A stretch of DNA of 64,000 bases, taken from NCBI RefSeq assembly GCF_014199295.1, contig NZ_JACIJH010000013.1, positions 62,001 to 126,000 of the forward strand, written 5' to 3'. This document shows, piece after piece, positions 9,021 through 16,836 of this stretch. Position numbers and translations under genes: made by a program. Numbering within the stretch: the first letter of the stretch is position 1; every line of letters begins with the position of its first letter. This stretch comes from Sphingopyxis panaciterrulae (GTDB taxonomy: Bacteria > Pseudomonadota > Alphaproteobacteria > Sphingomonadales > Sphingomonadaceae). Under the pieces are notes generated by a model. It saw only the letters and a list, made by a program, of their open reading frames with translations, was not told where the DNA came from and searched no databases.

Positions 9021-9562
9021 GCGGCCTGCGGCTTCGGTTCGTTCGCGGGCATTCCGAGGCCGAAGCCCGCGCGCGCCAGCAGGACCTGCACCGCGAGCAG
9101 ACCGGCGAAGATCGCGCCATAGCGGACGAACTGGCGCAGCAGCACCTCGCCCGAAAAGGCCGACCAGCCATGGTCGAGCAGTGCCACCCAGGCGAGAATG
9201 CCGAGCTTGAAGCCGATGAAGGCGGCGGCATAGCTGGCGCTCATCCGCGCGGCCGGGGACTGGCTGCGCATCGAGCGCGCGACGGCGTCGGCCGACAGCA
9301 GCGAGGCGACGGCGGCCGTCGCGAGTGCGAAGGGCCATGCCATGCTGCCCATGCCGTGCGTGATGAGGATCACGGCCTGCGCGGCGAACCAGGCGACAAA
9401 CATCAGGATCAGCCCGTCGCGCCGCGACACGTGCGTCGCGGCGAGGGCGGCAAGCGACGGAAAGGGCGTTGCGCAGGCCAACAGCAGCGAGGCGATCGTG
9501 CTGACCCCGGCCATGGTGCCGACCCACATGTTCCGCGCGAGCGCGGTCGAAGGCGTCTTCAT
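9017..9562 (-). CDS. Uncharacterised membrane protein in B12 operon
   Basis: I do not recognise a named family. The 181-residue product has about five hydrophobic segments and short loops. Several conserved-looking loop residues stand out (THVSRRDG, THGMG, LDHGW). The ATG at 9562 is preceded by a strong AGAGGAGAAG ribosome binding site; an in-frame start further upstream at 9595 abuts the btuB stop and lacks this site. It lies between the outer-membrane receptor gene and the DUF1636 gene and overlaps the latter by 4 bases. Cobalt or corrinoid passage across the inner membrane is a reasonable guess, but nothing in the sequence proves it. Confidence 0.8.
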   Translation of the reverse strand: MKTPSTALARNMWVGTMAGVSTIASLLLACATPFPSLAALAATHVSRRDGLILMFVAWFAAQAVILITHGMGSMAWPFALATAAVASLLSADAVARSMRSQSPAARMSASYAAAFIGFKLGILAWVALLDHGWSAFSGEVLLRQFVRYGAIFAGLLAVQVLLARAGFGLGMPANEPKPQAA

Positions 9563-9594
9563 ATTCTTCTCCTCTGGCTGAAAATCGCGGCGCA

Positions 9595-11550
9595 TCAGAA
9601 ACGCCCCCGGAAACCGGCATAGATGCTGCGGCCCAGCGTGCCGTAACGGTAGGCCGTCCTATAATGCTCGTCGAAGATGTTCTCTGCCCGCGCGAAGAAG
9701 CGGATATTTTCCGACAATCTCAACTCGGCGCGCAGGTCGATAAGCGTGTAATCGCCCAGCACGAGGCTGTTCGACGCATTGTCGAAGCTCTTGCCCGACC
9801 AGCGCAGCGCCGCTCCGACATCGAAACCGAAGGGAAGGGCGTAGCGGACCGATGCATTCGCCGCGTGGCGCGGACGGCGCGGCAGGTCCCTGCCGAAATT
9901 GGTCGCGCCCGGCGAACGGTCCTCGGCCACGATCCAGCCATAATTGCCGTCGAGCGTCAGCGCGCCCAGCGTCAGCGCCGCCGCCGCCTCGATCCCATGC
10001 GCCTCGCCGCGCGCGACGTTGGAATAATAACCCGAACGGCGCGCCGAATCGCCGGGGACGAAGCAGAGCGGATTGGGGGTGGTGGGCGAGCAGGCATTGA
10101 AGATGATCTGCCCGGTCGTGATGCGATCGAACCAGGTGGCGCCGACGGTCAGCGCGCGGCCGAGAAATTGCTGCTCGACCCCGGCTTCCCAGCCATGCGC
10201 TTCCTCCGGGTCGAGCGCGACATTCCCATACTCGCTGAACATCTGATACAGCGTCGGCGCCTTGAAGCCTTCGCCGTAACTCGCGCGCAGGACGGTGCCG
10301 ATCGGCAGCCGCCAGACCCCGCCCGCCGCGAACAGCGTCCGCCCGCCGAAACGGTCGTGATCGTCCTGGCGGATGCCGCCGTTGATCGTCAGCCCGTCCA
10401 GGGGCTCGATGCTGAGCTGGCCATAGAGGCTCGTCACGTCCGCCTTGCCGATCGTGAAGTCGGGAAGGGGCGTTGCCAGCGAACCCGAAGGCGAACGGCT
10501 CCGGAACCTCGACCGTTCATTCTCGAAGCCGAAGACAGCGCTGACGCCGCGCGTGATGTCGATATTGCCCTGATATTCCCAACGGCGATTTTCCCCCATG
10601 GCCTGAAGGCTGACGGGACGGGCGCGTAGCGGCCCGTAGTTGGTGCGGTCGGTGTTGGTGTAGGAATAGGAGATCCGATTGCGGAAACGCCCGTCCAGCA
10701 GGTCCAAGTTGGCGCTCGCATAGCTCACGAATTCCTCGTTGAGCGCGTAATCGGGGGTGTCGCCGCCCGTCGAATCGAGATCGACGCGCGCGGTGGAATA
10801 ATAGCCGCGCACCTCGACGCTGAGGTTCGGGGCAAGCGCCAGTTCGGCGCGGCCCGTCACGCTGCGGTTGCGATAGCCATCGCGCTCGCCGCCGCCGAAG
10901 GCCGGGGCGATCGCCGAAATGCCGTCGGTGGTGAAGCTTTGACCGCCGAGGCGCCAGCTCAGCAGTCCCGTGCGGCCGCCGACCGCGGCGCGCGCGCTGA
11001 CCGTGTTGCGCGAACCGGCCTCGATGTCGAAGCTGCCTTCCAGCGGCTTTTCGGGAATAGCAGTGACGATATTGACGACGCCGCCGATCGCTTGGCTGCC
11101 CCACAGAGTCGATTGTGGGCCACGCAGGATTTCGATCCGCTCTATGTCGCCCACCAGCAGATGCGCGAAATTATAACCGCCACCGGCCGCAGATGGATCG
11201 TTGAGCTTCACGCCATCGATCACGACGACGGCATGATCGGGCTCGGCCCCGCGGATGCGGAGCGACGTCGCAGTGCCGTAGCCGCCGTTGCGCGACACAG
11301 TGATCCCCGGCGTGCGGAGCAGGATTTCGGTCACGCCGATATCCTGCGACCGGTCGATCGCCGCCTTGTCGAGAACGGTGATGCTCGAGGGCACTTCGTC
11401 GAGCGCGACGGCGGAGCGTGTCGCGGTGACGACAATCCCGCTGTCATCGTCGGCGATGGCGTGGACCATATCGGGCGCCTCGGCCCAGGCCGGAAAAGCC
11501 GCCGCGAGCGCGACAAGCGAAAGCGAACTTCGGAAACAATGTTCGAACAT
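9595..11550 (-). CDS. btuB: TonB-dependent outer-membrane receptor, probable cobalamin transporter BtuB
   Basis: The product is 651 residues from the ATG at 11550. It starts with a signal peptide ending near AWAEA and a TonB-box-like DSGIVVTATRS stretch. A plug domain follows (SSITVLDKAAIDRSQDIGVTEIL, LRGPQSTLWGSQAIGGVVNI). The long beta-barrel ends in a terminal phenylalanine (GFRGRF). Corrinoid specificity is inferred from the cobalamin riboswitch just upstream and the ten-gene cob operon it heads. The open frame extends to 11661, but the ATG at 11550 gives the natural signal sequence. Confidence 0.92.
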   Translation of the reverse strand: MFEHCFRSSLSLVALAAAFPAWAEAPDMVHAIADDDSGIVVTATRSAVALDEVPSSITVLDKAAIDRSQDIGVTEILLRTPGITVSRNGGYGTATSLRIRGAEPDHAVVVIDGVKLNDPSAAGGGYNFAHLLVGDIERIEILRGPQSTLWGSQAIGGVVNIVTAIPEKPLEGSFDIEAGSRNTVSARAAVGGRTGLLSWRLGGQSFTTDGISAIAPAFGGGERDGYRNRSVTGRAELALAPNLSVEVRGYYSTARVDLDSTGGDTPDYALNEEFVSYASANLDLLDGRFRNRISYSYTNTDRTNYGPLRARPVSLQAMGENRRWEYQGNIDITRGVSAVFGFENERSRFRSRSPSGSLATPLPDFTIGKADVTSLYGQLSIEPLDGLTINGGIRQDDHDRFGGRTLFAAGGVWRLPIGTVLRASYGEGFKAPTLYQMFSEYGNVALDPEEAHGWEAGVEQQFLGRALTVGATWFDRITTGQIIFNACSPTTPNPLCFVPGDSARRSGYYSNVARGEAHGIEAAAALTLGALTLDGNYGWIVAEDRSPGATNFGRDLPRRPRHAANASVRYALPFGFDVGAALRWSGKSFDNASNSLVLGDYTLIDLRAELRLSENIRFFARAENIFDEHYRTAYRYGTLGRSIYAGFRGRF

Positions 11551-11703
11551 GATGACCCCATAGACAAGGCCGCTGCCCGCGGGATCGATGCGGTTCGTCC
11601 AGGGACGCACGACATCGGCCCGCGCAGGCGCACGGCCACCATTGTCGTCGTTCGGGTTCACCCCCGTCCGCTCGGAACACCCTGTCCGCGCGAAAGACGA
11701 CGG

Positions 11704-11872
11704 CGACGGGCAGGTCTCCTGGCTCGCGGGTCAAGGCCGGTCCGGGCCGCCTTCTCAGGACCGGCTGGTCCCAATGGCATATGGCCCGATGGCTCTCCGC
11801 TTACAGTTGCAGGGGCAGCCGGGGTTTTGCACCCCATTCCCTTTCAATCCCCTCTCGGGGAACCTGTCGCGG
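11704..11872 (-). promoter_or_regulatory. Cobalamin riboswitch upstream of btuB
   Basis: Read on the minus strand, the region has the conserved core CTGCCCCTGCAACTGTAAGC near 11805-11825. The B12 box AGCCAGGAGACCTGCC lies at 11708-11724, and the AAGGGAATGGGGTGCAAA block precedes both. The aptamer starts about 22 bases after the cobB stop and ends about 153 bases before btuB. Binding of adenosylcobalamin should shut off the receptor and nucleotide-loop operon. Confidence 0.95.
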
Positions 11873-11894
11873 CCCGCTCGTTAGGCAAATCGCG

Positions 11895-13196
11895 TCAGGC
11901 GATCAAGTGAAAGAAGCTGCCGGTGACATGGCCGGCGCGATGTCCGGCGGGACCGAGGTCGCGGCCGGCCGCATCGGCGAGGAGGGCGAAGGGGGCGCCT
12001 TCGTCGGCCGATACGACGGTCGCATAATGATATTCATGGCCCCACAGCGGCGTCGCGGCATCGGCGAAGCGCGCCGGCTCGGTCAGCCGCGCTTGTCGAT
12101 AGCCGAGCGACATCTTCCTTTTGGCGAAGCTGGTATCGACCGGCAGCAGCCCGGCCATCGGATGCACGATGCCGTCTGCGTCCTCGATGCTGCGGCCGAG
12201 CAGCATATAACCGCCGCACTCGCCATGCACCGGCGCGCACGCCGCGAAGTCGCGCAGCCCCGCCATGAAGCGCGCATTGCTCGCGAGCCTGCCCGCGTGC
12301 AGTTCGGGATAGCCGCCCGGGAGCCAGCAGGCATCGCAGTCCGCCGGTGGCGGTTCATCGGCCAGCGGCGCGAAGGTGCGGATTTCCGCGCCCGCCGCGT
12401 GCCACCATGAAGCGAGATGCGGATAGAAGAAGGCGAAGGCATCGTCGGCGGCGAGGGCAATGCGCTGCCCCGGTGGACGCAGGCGCGGCTGGGCAGGGGC
12501 GGCGGGAAAGGTCGCATGCGCCGCCGCGCGGATCGCGTCGAGGTCACAATCGCGCGCGAGGATCGCCGCGACGGCATCGATGCGATCGTCCAGCGCGCCA
12601 TCCTCACGCGCCTGCACCAGCCCAAGGTGGCGCGAGGCGACCGCCAGCGCCGGATCGCGACGGATCATGCCACACAGCGGCAGGTCGAGGACGCCGAATC
12701 CTTCGGCGATCATCGCGGCATGGCGGTCGCTCGCGACGCGGTTGACAATCACTCCGGCCACCGGCGGCGCGCCGGGAAAGGTCGCAAGGCCATGCGCGAC
12801 CGCCGCGACGCTCTGGCCCGCGCCCTCTGCGTCGACGACGAGCAGCACCGGCCAGCCCGTCAGCCGCGCGACCTCGGCCGCCGTGCTGCCCCGGCCCGCG
12901 CCGTCGAACAATCCCATCGCGGCCTCGGCGACGACCAGGTCGACGCCGCCGGCCGCCTGTGCCGCCAGCCCCCGCAGCATCGCCGGTGTCATCGCGAAGC
13001 CGTCGAGATTGATCGACGCCCTTCCGGTCGCGGCGGCGTGAAAGCCGGGATCGATATAATCGGGTCCGCATTTCGCCGCCGCTACGCGCAGCCCGGCGTG
13101 CCGAAAGGCGCGCTGGAGCCCGATGGCGACGAGCGTCTTGCCGGCCCCGGAGCGCGGCGCTGCGACCAGCAGCCCCGGCGCCGGCTGGCCGGTCAA
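11895..13196 (-). CDS. cobB: Cobyrinate (or hydrogenobyrinate) a,c-diamide synthase
   Basis: This glutamine amidotransferase amidates the a and c acetate side chains of the corrin ring. The 433-residue product has an N-terminal ATP site APRSGAGKT (about residues 13-21), followed by KCGPDYIDPGFH. The C-terminal glutaminase domain has the nucleophile Cys327 in HGECGGYMLLG. I see no ATG near the expected start. A TTG at 13196 overlaps the cobO stop (TTGA) and is the best start. Longer in-frame starts would run through cobO. Together with cobO it forms the short upstream transcript of the locus. Confidence 0.92.
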   Translation of the reverse strand: MTGQPAPGLLVAAPRSGAGKTLVAIGLQRAFRHAGLRVAAAKCGPDYIDPGFHAAATGRASINLDGFAMTPAMLRGLAAQAAGGVDLVVAEAAMGLFDGAGRGSTAAEVARLTGWPVLLVVDAEGAGQSVAAVAHGLATFPGAPPVAGVIVNRVASDRHAAMIAEGFGVLDLPLCGMIRRDPALAVASRHLGLVQAREDGALDDRIDAVAAILARDCDLDAIRAAAHATFPAAPAQPRLRPPGQRIALAADDAFAFFYPHLASWWHAAGAEIRTFAPLADEPPPADCDACWLPGGYPELHAGRLASNARFMAGLRDFAACAPVHGECGGYMLLGRSIEDADGIVHPMAGLLPVDTSFAKRKMSLGYRQARLTEPARFADAATPLWGHEYHYATVVSADEGAPFALLADAAGRDLGPAGHRAGHVTGSFFHLIA

Positions 13197-13801
13197 AACT
13201 CGATGCCCCGCTGTGCCTTCACGCCCGACCGGAACGGGTGCTTCACCTGCACCATCTCGGTGACGAGGTCGGCGGCTTCGGTCAGCGCCTCGGGCGCGTT
13301 GCGGCCGGTGACGATGACATGCTTCATCGCGCTTCGGTTCCGCAGGCCCGCGACGACCTCCTCGACGGGCAGATACTCGTAGCGCAACGCGATGTTGAGT
13401 TCGTCGGCGACCACCATCGCGATGTCGGGATCGGCGATCATTCGCTTCACCTCGTCCCATCCGGCACGCGCCCAGGCGATGTCGCGCGCGCGGTCCTGCG
13501 TGTCCCAGGTGAAGCCTTCGCCCATGACCTTGTGTTCGATCTGTCCGGGAAAGGCCGAATAGACCGCCTTCTCGCCGGTCGCCCAGCCGCCCTTGATGAA
13601 CTGGACGATGCCGACCTTCATCCCGTGGCCCAGCGCGCGGCACACCATGCCGAAGGCCGCGGTCGACTTCCCTTTGCCCTTGCCGGTGTGGACGATCAGC
13701 AGGCCCTTCTCCTGCGTCTTGTCGGCCATGATCCTGGCCTTGGCGGCCTGCCGCTTGCGCGCCTTTTCATTATGGCGTTCGTTGATTTCGTCTTCGGCCA
13801 T
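13193..13801 (-). CDS. cobO: Cob(I)yrinic acid a,c-diamide adenosyltransferase
   Basis: This CobA/CobO/BtuR-type ATP:corrinoid adenosyltransferase attaches the upper adenosyl ligand to cobalt. The 202-residue product has a charged N-terminal helix and then a P-loop GKGKGKS at residues 40-46 in the family context HTGKGKGKSTAAFG. IVQFIKGGW and DELNIALRY are further family marks. The ATG at 13801 follows a purine-rich GGAGGGAAAG ribosome site. A cobalamin riboswitch ends about 125 bases upstream. It is coupled to cobB by a 4-base overlap. Confidence 0.95.
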   Translation of the reverse strand: MAEDEINERHNEKARKRQAAKARIMADKTQEKGLLIVHTGKGKGKSTAAFGMVCRALGHGMKVGIVQFIKGGWATGEKAVYSAFPGQIEHKVMGEGFTWDTQDRARDIAWARAGWDEVKRMIADPDIAMVVADELNIALRYEYLPVEEVVAGLRNRSAMKHVIVTGRNAPEALTEAADLVTEMVQVKHPFRSGVKAQRGIEF

Positions 13802-13925
13802 CTTTCCCTCCGGGTACGACGTCGCTCTGGCGCGGCGCCGACCGGCACCGCACCGCTGATTTTCGTCGCCGGAACGGGTGATCCGTGCCTTGGCCTATCC
13901 CTGGACCTAAGGCATTGAGCGACCC

Positions 13926-14130
13926 GCGCCGGCAGGTCTCCTGGCTCACGGGTCTTCGCTCGATGCACGCCTTCCCGGTTTCACCCAGTGGTCGCCTTGG
14001 ACTGTCGCCCAGGCCTGTGCATCGCGCTCGCCGCTTACAGTTGCAGGGACAGCCATGGATTCGGCCGCGAACGAACACGGCTCCACCATATTCCCTATTA
14101 TGCCCTCGCGGGCACCGGTGCGGTTGCGCA
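13926..14130 (-). promoter_or_regulatory. Cobalamin riboswitch upstream of cobO
   Basis: On the minus strand the aptamer shows the core TGTCCCTGCAACTGTAAGC near 14030-14052 and the B12 box AGCCAGGAGACCTGCC at about 13929-13945. The 5' part contains the GGTGCCCGCGAGGGC stem near 14100-14116. It is the second riboswitch of this class within 2.4 kb, and controls cobO-cobB. Confidence 0.95.
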
Positions 14131-14154
14131 AAGGCAATTGCCTTCACTCGCCCG

Positions 14155-14182
14155 AAATTAGCGCATGGTTCGTCTTAATCAA
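14155..14182 (-). promoter_or_regulatory. Candidate sigma-70 promoter for the cobO transcript
   Basis: On the minus strand a TTGATT box (14182-14177) and a TAATTT box (14160-14155) are 16 bases apart. The expected start of transcription falls about 20 bases before the riboswitch, which fits. The call rests on box similarity and placement only. Confidence 0.4.
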
Positions 14183-14187
14183 CATAT

Positions 14188-14648
14188 ACGACGATTCCGT
14201 CTATAATGGCGGCTGGCTCGTTTCGCGGCTCGATCGGCTGTCAAACGTCCGCTTCCAACGCTTCGCACCTCAAAAGCGGACGCGCCTGAGAGCGGATCGT
14301 CTGGATTTGGGTCGCGAAAGCGGACATGCATAAGCAGATGGTCCGATTTTGATATAGTTTCGTCCGCTTATCCGCAGGGCGTGCGCACGCGGGTCCGCCC
14401 TGGATGGTGTTGGCGATAGGCCGTGCCGGATCACGACGCTTGGCTCCCGGATGGTGGCGGCGGGAACGGCGGCGCACGGGCGAGGAGCCCAGGCGCCTTC
14501 TTCTGCGCCATCGCTCTTGCCGCAACCGGCATCGTCTGGCTCTGATCAATGAGTCCTAAACTCTAAGTTAGCTGCCGGGTCCACCATTTTCCTTGCCAAC
14601 ATGCATGTAAGTTGGTCCATTGGCTCCTCACGAACAGGGGAGGGCGCG
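14188..14648. other. Gene-free stretch with repeated AAGCGGAC octamers
   Basis: No gene is apparent. The octamer AAGCGGAC occurs four times within 125 bases in both orientations: 14247-14254 (minus), 14274-14281 (plus), 14318-14325 (plus) and 14362-14369 (minus). The region lies at the outer end of the cobalamin block and also contains the tRNA-like 16-mer at 14572. It looks like a junction or a decayed repeat region. Confidence 0.5.
14572..14587 (+). repeat. Near-copy of the CAU-tRNA 3' end, possible old attachment site
   Basis: The 16 bases match the tRNA 3' end at 1930-1945 in 15 positions, differing only by C to T at the ninth of the shared bases. No other part of a tRNA is present here. 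With the integrase stump next to the tRNA, the pair could be the two ends of an integrated segment of about 12.6 kb covering the cobalamin genes. Confidence 0.4.
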
Positions 14649-16124
14649 ATGGCCAAGACACGGATGATATTGATGGGAGGCCTGGCGATTGTCGCTGTCG
14701 CCGTGGGAGCTGTGGCCGTGCGCACCGCGAACTTCGCGCCCGCGAACCTTGCCGATGGCAGCGACGTGACGCTGGCGGCCGCACCGGCCTATGATCTCGA
14801 CGCCGCGGTCCGGCATCTGAGCGCCGCCGCGCAGATCCGCACCATCTCGCATCAGAACCCCACCGACAACGAAAGCGCCGAATGGGACCGGCTGCACGCC
14901 TGGCTCGCCAGCACCTATCCCGCCGCCCATGCCGCGATGACGCGCACGATCCTGCCCAACCGCACGCTCGTCTATCATTGGCCGGGCAGCGATGCCGCGC
15001 TCGCCCCGATCATCGTCATGGCGCATCAGGACGTCGTGCCGGTGACCGAGGGGACCGAGGGCGACTGGAAATATCCGCCCTTCTCGGGCCAGATCGCCGA
15101 AAAGGCGGTGTGGGGCCGCGGCACCGTCGACGACAAGGGCTCATTGGTCGGGCTGTTCGAAGCCCTCGAGGCGCTCGCCACGGCCGGTTTCCAGCCGAAG
15201 CGCGGCATCTATCTCGTCTCGGGCCATGACGAGGAGGCCGGCGGCTCGGGCGCCATCGCCGCGGCCGCGAAGCTGAAGGCCGAGGGCGTGAAGGCGATCT
15301 TCACCATCGACGAGGGAAGCCTTGTCCTCACCGACACTCCGGTGATCGACGGTCCCGCGATCATGATCGGCATCGGCGAAAAAGGCTATGCCACGCTGAG
15401 GGTCACGGCAAACGCCCCCGGCGGTCACAGCTCGATGCCGCCCGCCGAAACGGGCGTGACGGTGCTAGCGAAGGCGGTGCTCGCGATCGCCGACGATCCG
15501 TTCCCGCTTGAACTGCGCGGCCCGGGGCTGTCGATGATCGAGGCGCTCGCGGCCGAGAAGGGCGGAACGACCAAGATGGCGGTCGCCAACCGCTGGCTGT
15601 TCGCGCCGCTGCTGAAGCGCCAGCTTGCCGACTCGCCCTCGACCGCCGCGGCCTTCCACACGACGATCGCGCCGACGATGCTGGAGGGAAGCCCGAAGGA
15701 GAATGTGCTGCCCCAGTCGGCCAATGCGCTGATCAACTATCGCATCGCGCCGTGGAACAGTTCGAAGGACGTGATGGCGCGCGCTAAGGCTGCGGTCGGC
15801 GACGCGAAGGTCGACCTGGGCTGGGTCAAACCGCCGCGCGAGCCCTCGCGCATCTCCTCGACCAGTTCGCAGGGGTGGAAATGGATCGCCGCCGCCGCGC
15901 GCGCCGACGCGCCCGAGGGCGTGCTGACCCCGACGCTCGTCGTCGCGGGAACCGACAGCCGCAGCATGGAGCCGGTATCCGAAGACGTCTATCGCTTCAT
16001 GCCGATGCACTTCACGCTCAAGGAGGCCGGGATGATCCACGGCACCAACGAGCATATAGCCATCGACAGCTTCAAGCGGATGATCGATTTCTATGCGCGG
16101 CTCATCGCGACCTCGACCGGCTGA
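14649..16124 (+). CDS. M20 family zinc carboxypeptidase/deacylase, secreted or membrane-anchored
   Basis: The 491-residue product is an M20 metallopeptidase. Metal-binding signatures are visible in order: MAHQDVVPV, then GRGTVDDKGSL, then GHDEEAGGSGA, with a C-terminal histidine in the GTNEHI context. An N-terminal hydrophobic stretch (ILMGGLAIVAVAVGAVAV) is a signal peptide or anchor, so action in the periplasm is likely. The overall plan resembles the PM20D1/carboxypeptidase S group; the substrate is unknown. The ATG at 14649 has a good AGGGGAGGG ribosome site 6 bases upstream, and is preferred over an in-frame start at 14601. Confidence 0.88.
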   Translation: MAKTRMILMGGLAIVAVAVGAVAVRTANFAPANLADGSDVTLAAAPAYDLDAAVRHLSAAAQIRTISHQNPTDNESAEWDRLHAWLASTYPAAHAAMTRTILPNRTLVYHWPGSDAALAPIIVMAHQDVVPVTEGTEGDWKYPPFSGQIAEKAVWGRGTVDDKGSLVGLFEALEALATAGFQPKRGIYLVSGHDEEAGGSGAIAAAAKLKAEGVKAIFTIDEGSLVLTDTPVIDGPAIMIGIGEKGYATLRVTANAPGGHSSMPPAETGVTVLAKAVLAIADDPFPLELRGPGLSMIEALAAEKGGTTKMAVANRWLFAPLLKRQLADSPSTAAAFHTTIAPTMLEGSPKENVLPQSANALINYRIAPWNSSKDVMARAKAAVGDAKVDLGWVKPPREPSRISSTSSQGWKWIAAAARADAPEGVLTPTLVVAGTDSRSMEPVSEDVYRFMPMHFTLKEAGMIHGTNEHIAIDSFKRMIDFYARLIATSTG

Positions 16125-16258
16125 CATATCCACGCGGCGAGACGTGCGATATCGTCGCCGGGCCGCAATCCTGAACCGGCGGGAAACCCTGCATTCAGCA
16201 CAGCGCCATCTTCGATCCCCTAGTTTTGCATCGGGGACCTCGATTGGAAGGTGGAACG

Positions 16259-16624
16259 ATGTTCTTGAAGAAACTGGCTCTGGCAGCATTGCTCGGTGCG
16301 AGCGCCATGGCCGCCGTGCCGGGAGAGGCGGAGGCGCGCGATCGCCATCACCGTCACTCCTATCATCATCGCGATTATGACCGCTGGGACGACCGCCGCG
16401 ATTATCGGCGCTCCTATTACCGCGACAACCGCCGCGATTATCGGTCCCGTCATCGGTATCGGTGCCGGTCGAGCGGGACGACCGGGCTGATCGTCGGTGG
16501 CGCCGCGGGCGCGCTCCTTGGCCGCGAGGTCGACCGCTACGGCGATCGCACCCCCGGCACGATCATCGGCGCTGCAGCGGGCGCGCTGCTTGGTCGCGAG
16601 GTCGATCGCGGCGGGCGCTGCTGA
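16259..16624 (+). CDS. Glycine-zipper 2TM domain protein
   Basis: The 121-residue exported protein begins with a signal peptide (cleavage likely after GEAEA). A His/Arg/Tyr/Asp-rich low-complexity stretch covers residues 27-70. Two copies of an LIVGGAAGALLGREVDR-like glycine zipper follow at about 75-120. Such proteins are usually envelope-associated, related to the Rickettsia 17-kDa antigen type. There is no lipobox. The ATG at 16259 has a GGAAGGTGG ribosome site. A strong hairpin follows the stop. Confidence 0.8.
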   Translation: MFLKKLALAALLGASAMAAVPGEAEARDRHHRHSYHHRDYDRWDDRRDYRRSYYRDNRRDYRSRHRYRCRSSGTTGLIVGGAAGALLGREVDRYGDRTPGTIIGAAAGALLGREVDRGGRC

Positions 16625-16642
16625 TCGCAGCGATCGAAAGCT

Positions 16643-16670
16643 CCGGGACGCGGCGCTCGCCGCGTCCCGG
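16643..16670 (+). terminator. Hairpin after the glycine-zipper gene
   Basis: An 11-bp perfect stem, CCGGGACGCGG with CCGCGTCCCGG, starts about 19 bases after the stop codon. The following bases (CAGTTCTTTCC) contain a few T residues but no clean T run. A terminator or 3' stabiliser role is likely. Confidence 0.55.
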
Positions 16671-16723
16671 CAGTTCTTTCCGCTTGCCCTCCGCCCGCTC
16701 GAAACCTAAGGGCATCGGCGGTT

Positions 16724-16803
<80 letters not shown>

Positions 16804-16836
16804 TCGCGACGAACCGCCACGGCGGCTTCCGGCCGA

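Noticed and set aside
14521-14587. A second tRNA gene at the cobalamin block end
   Set aside because: Only the last bases of a tRNA are present. No D arm, anticodon stem or T stem can be drawn.
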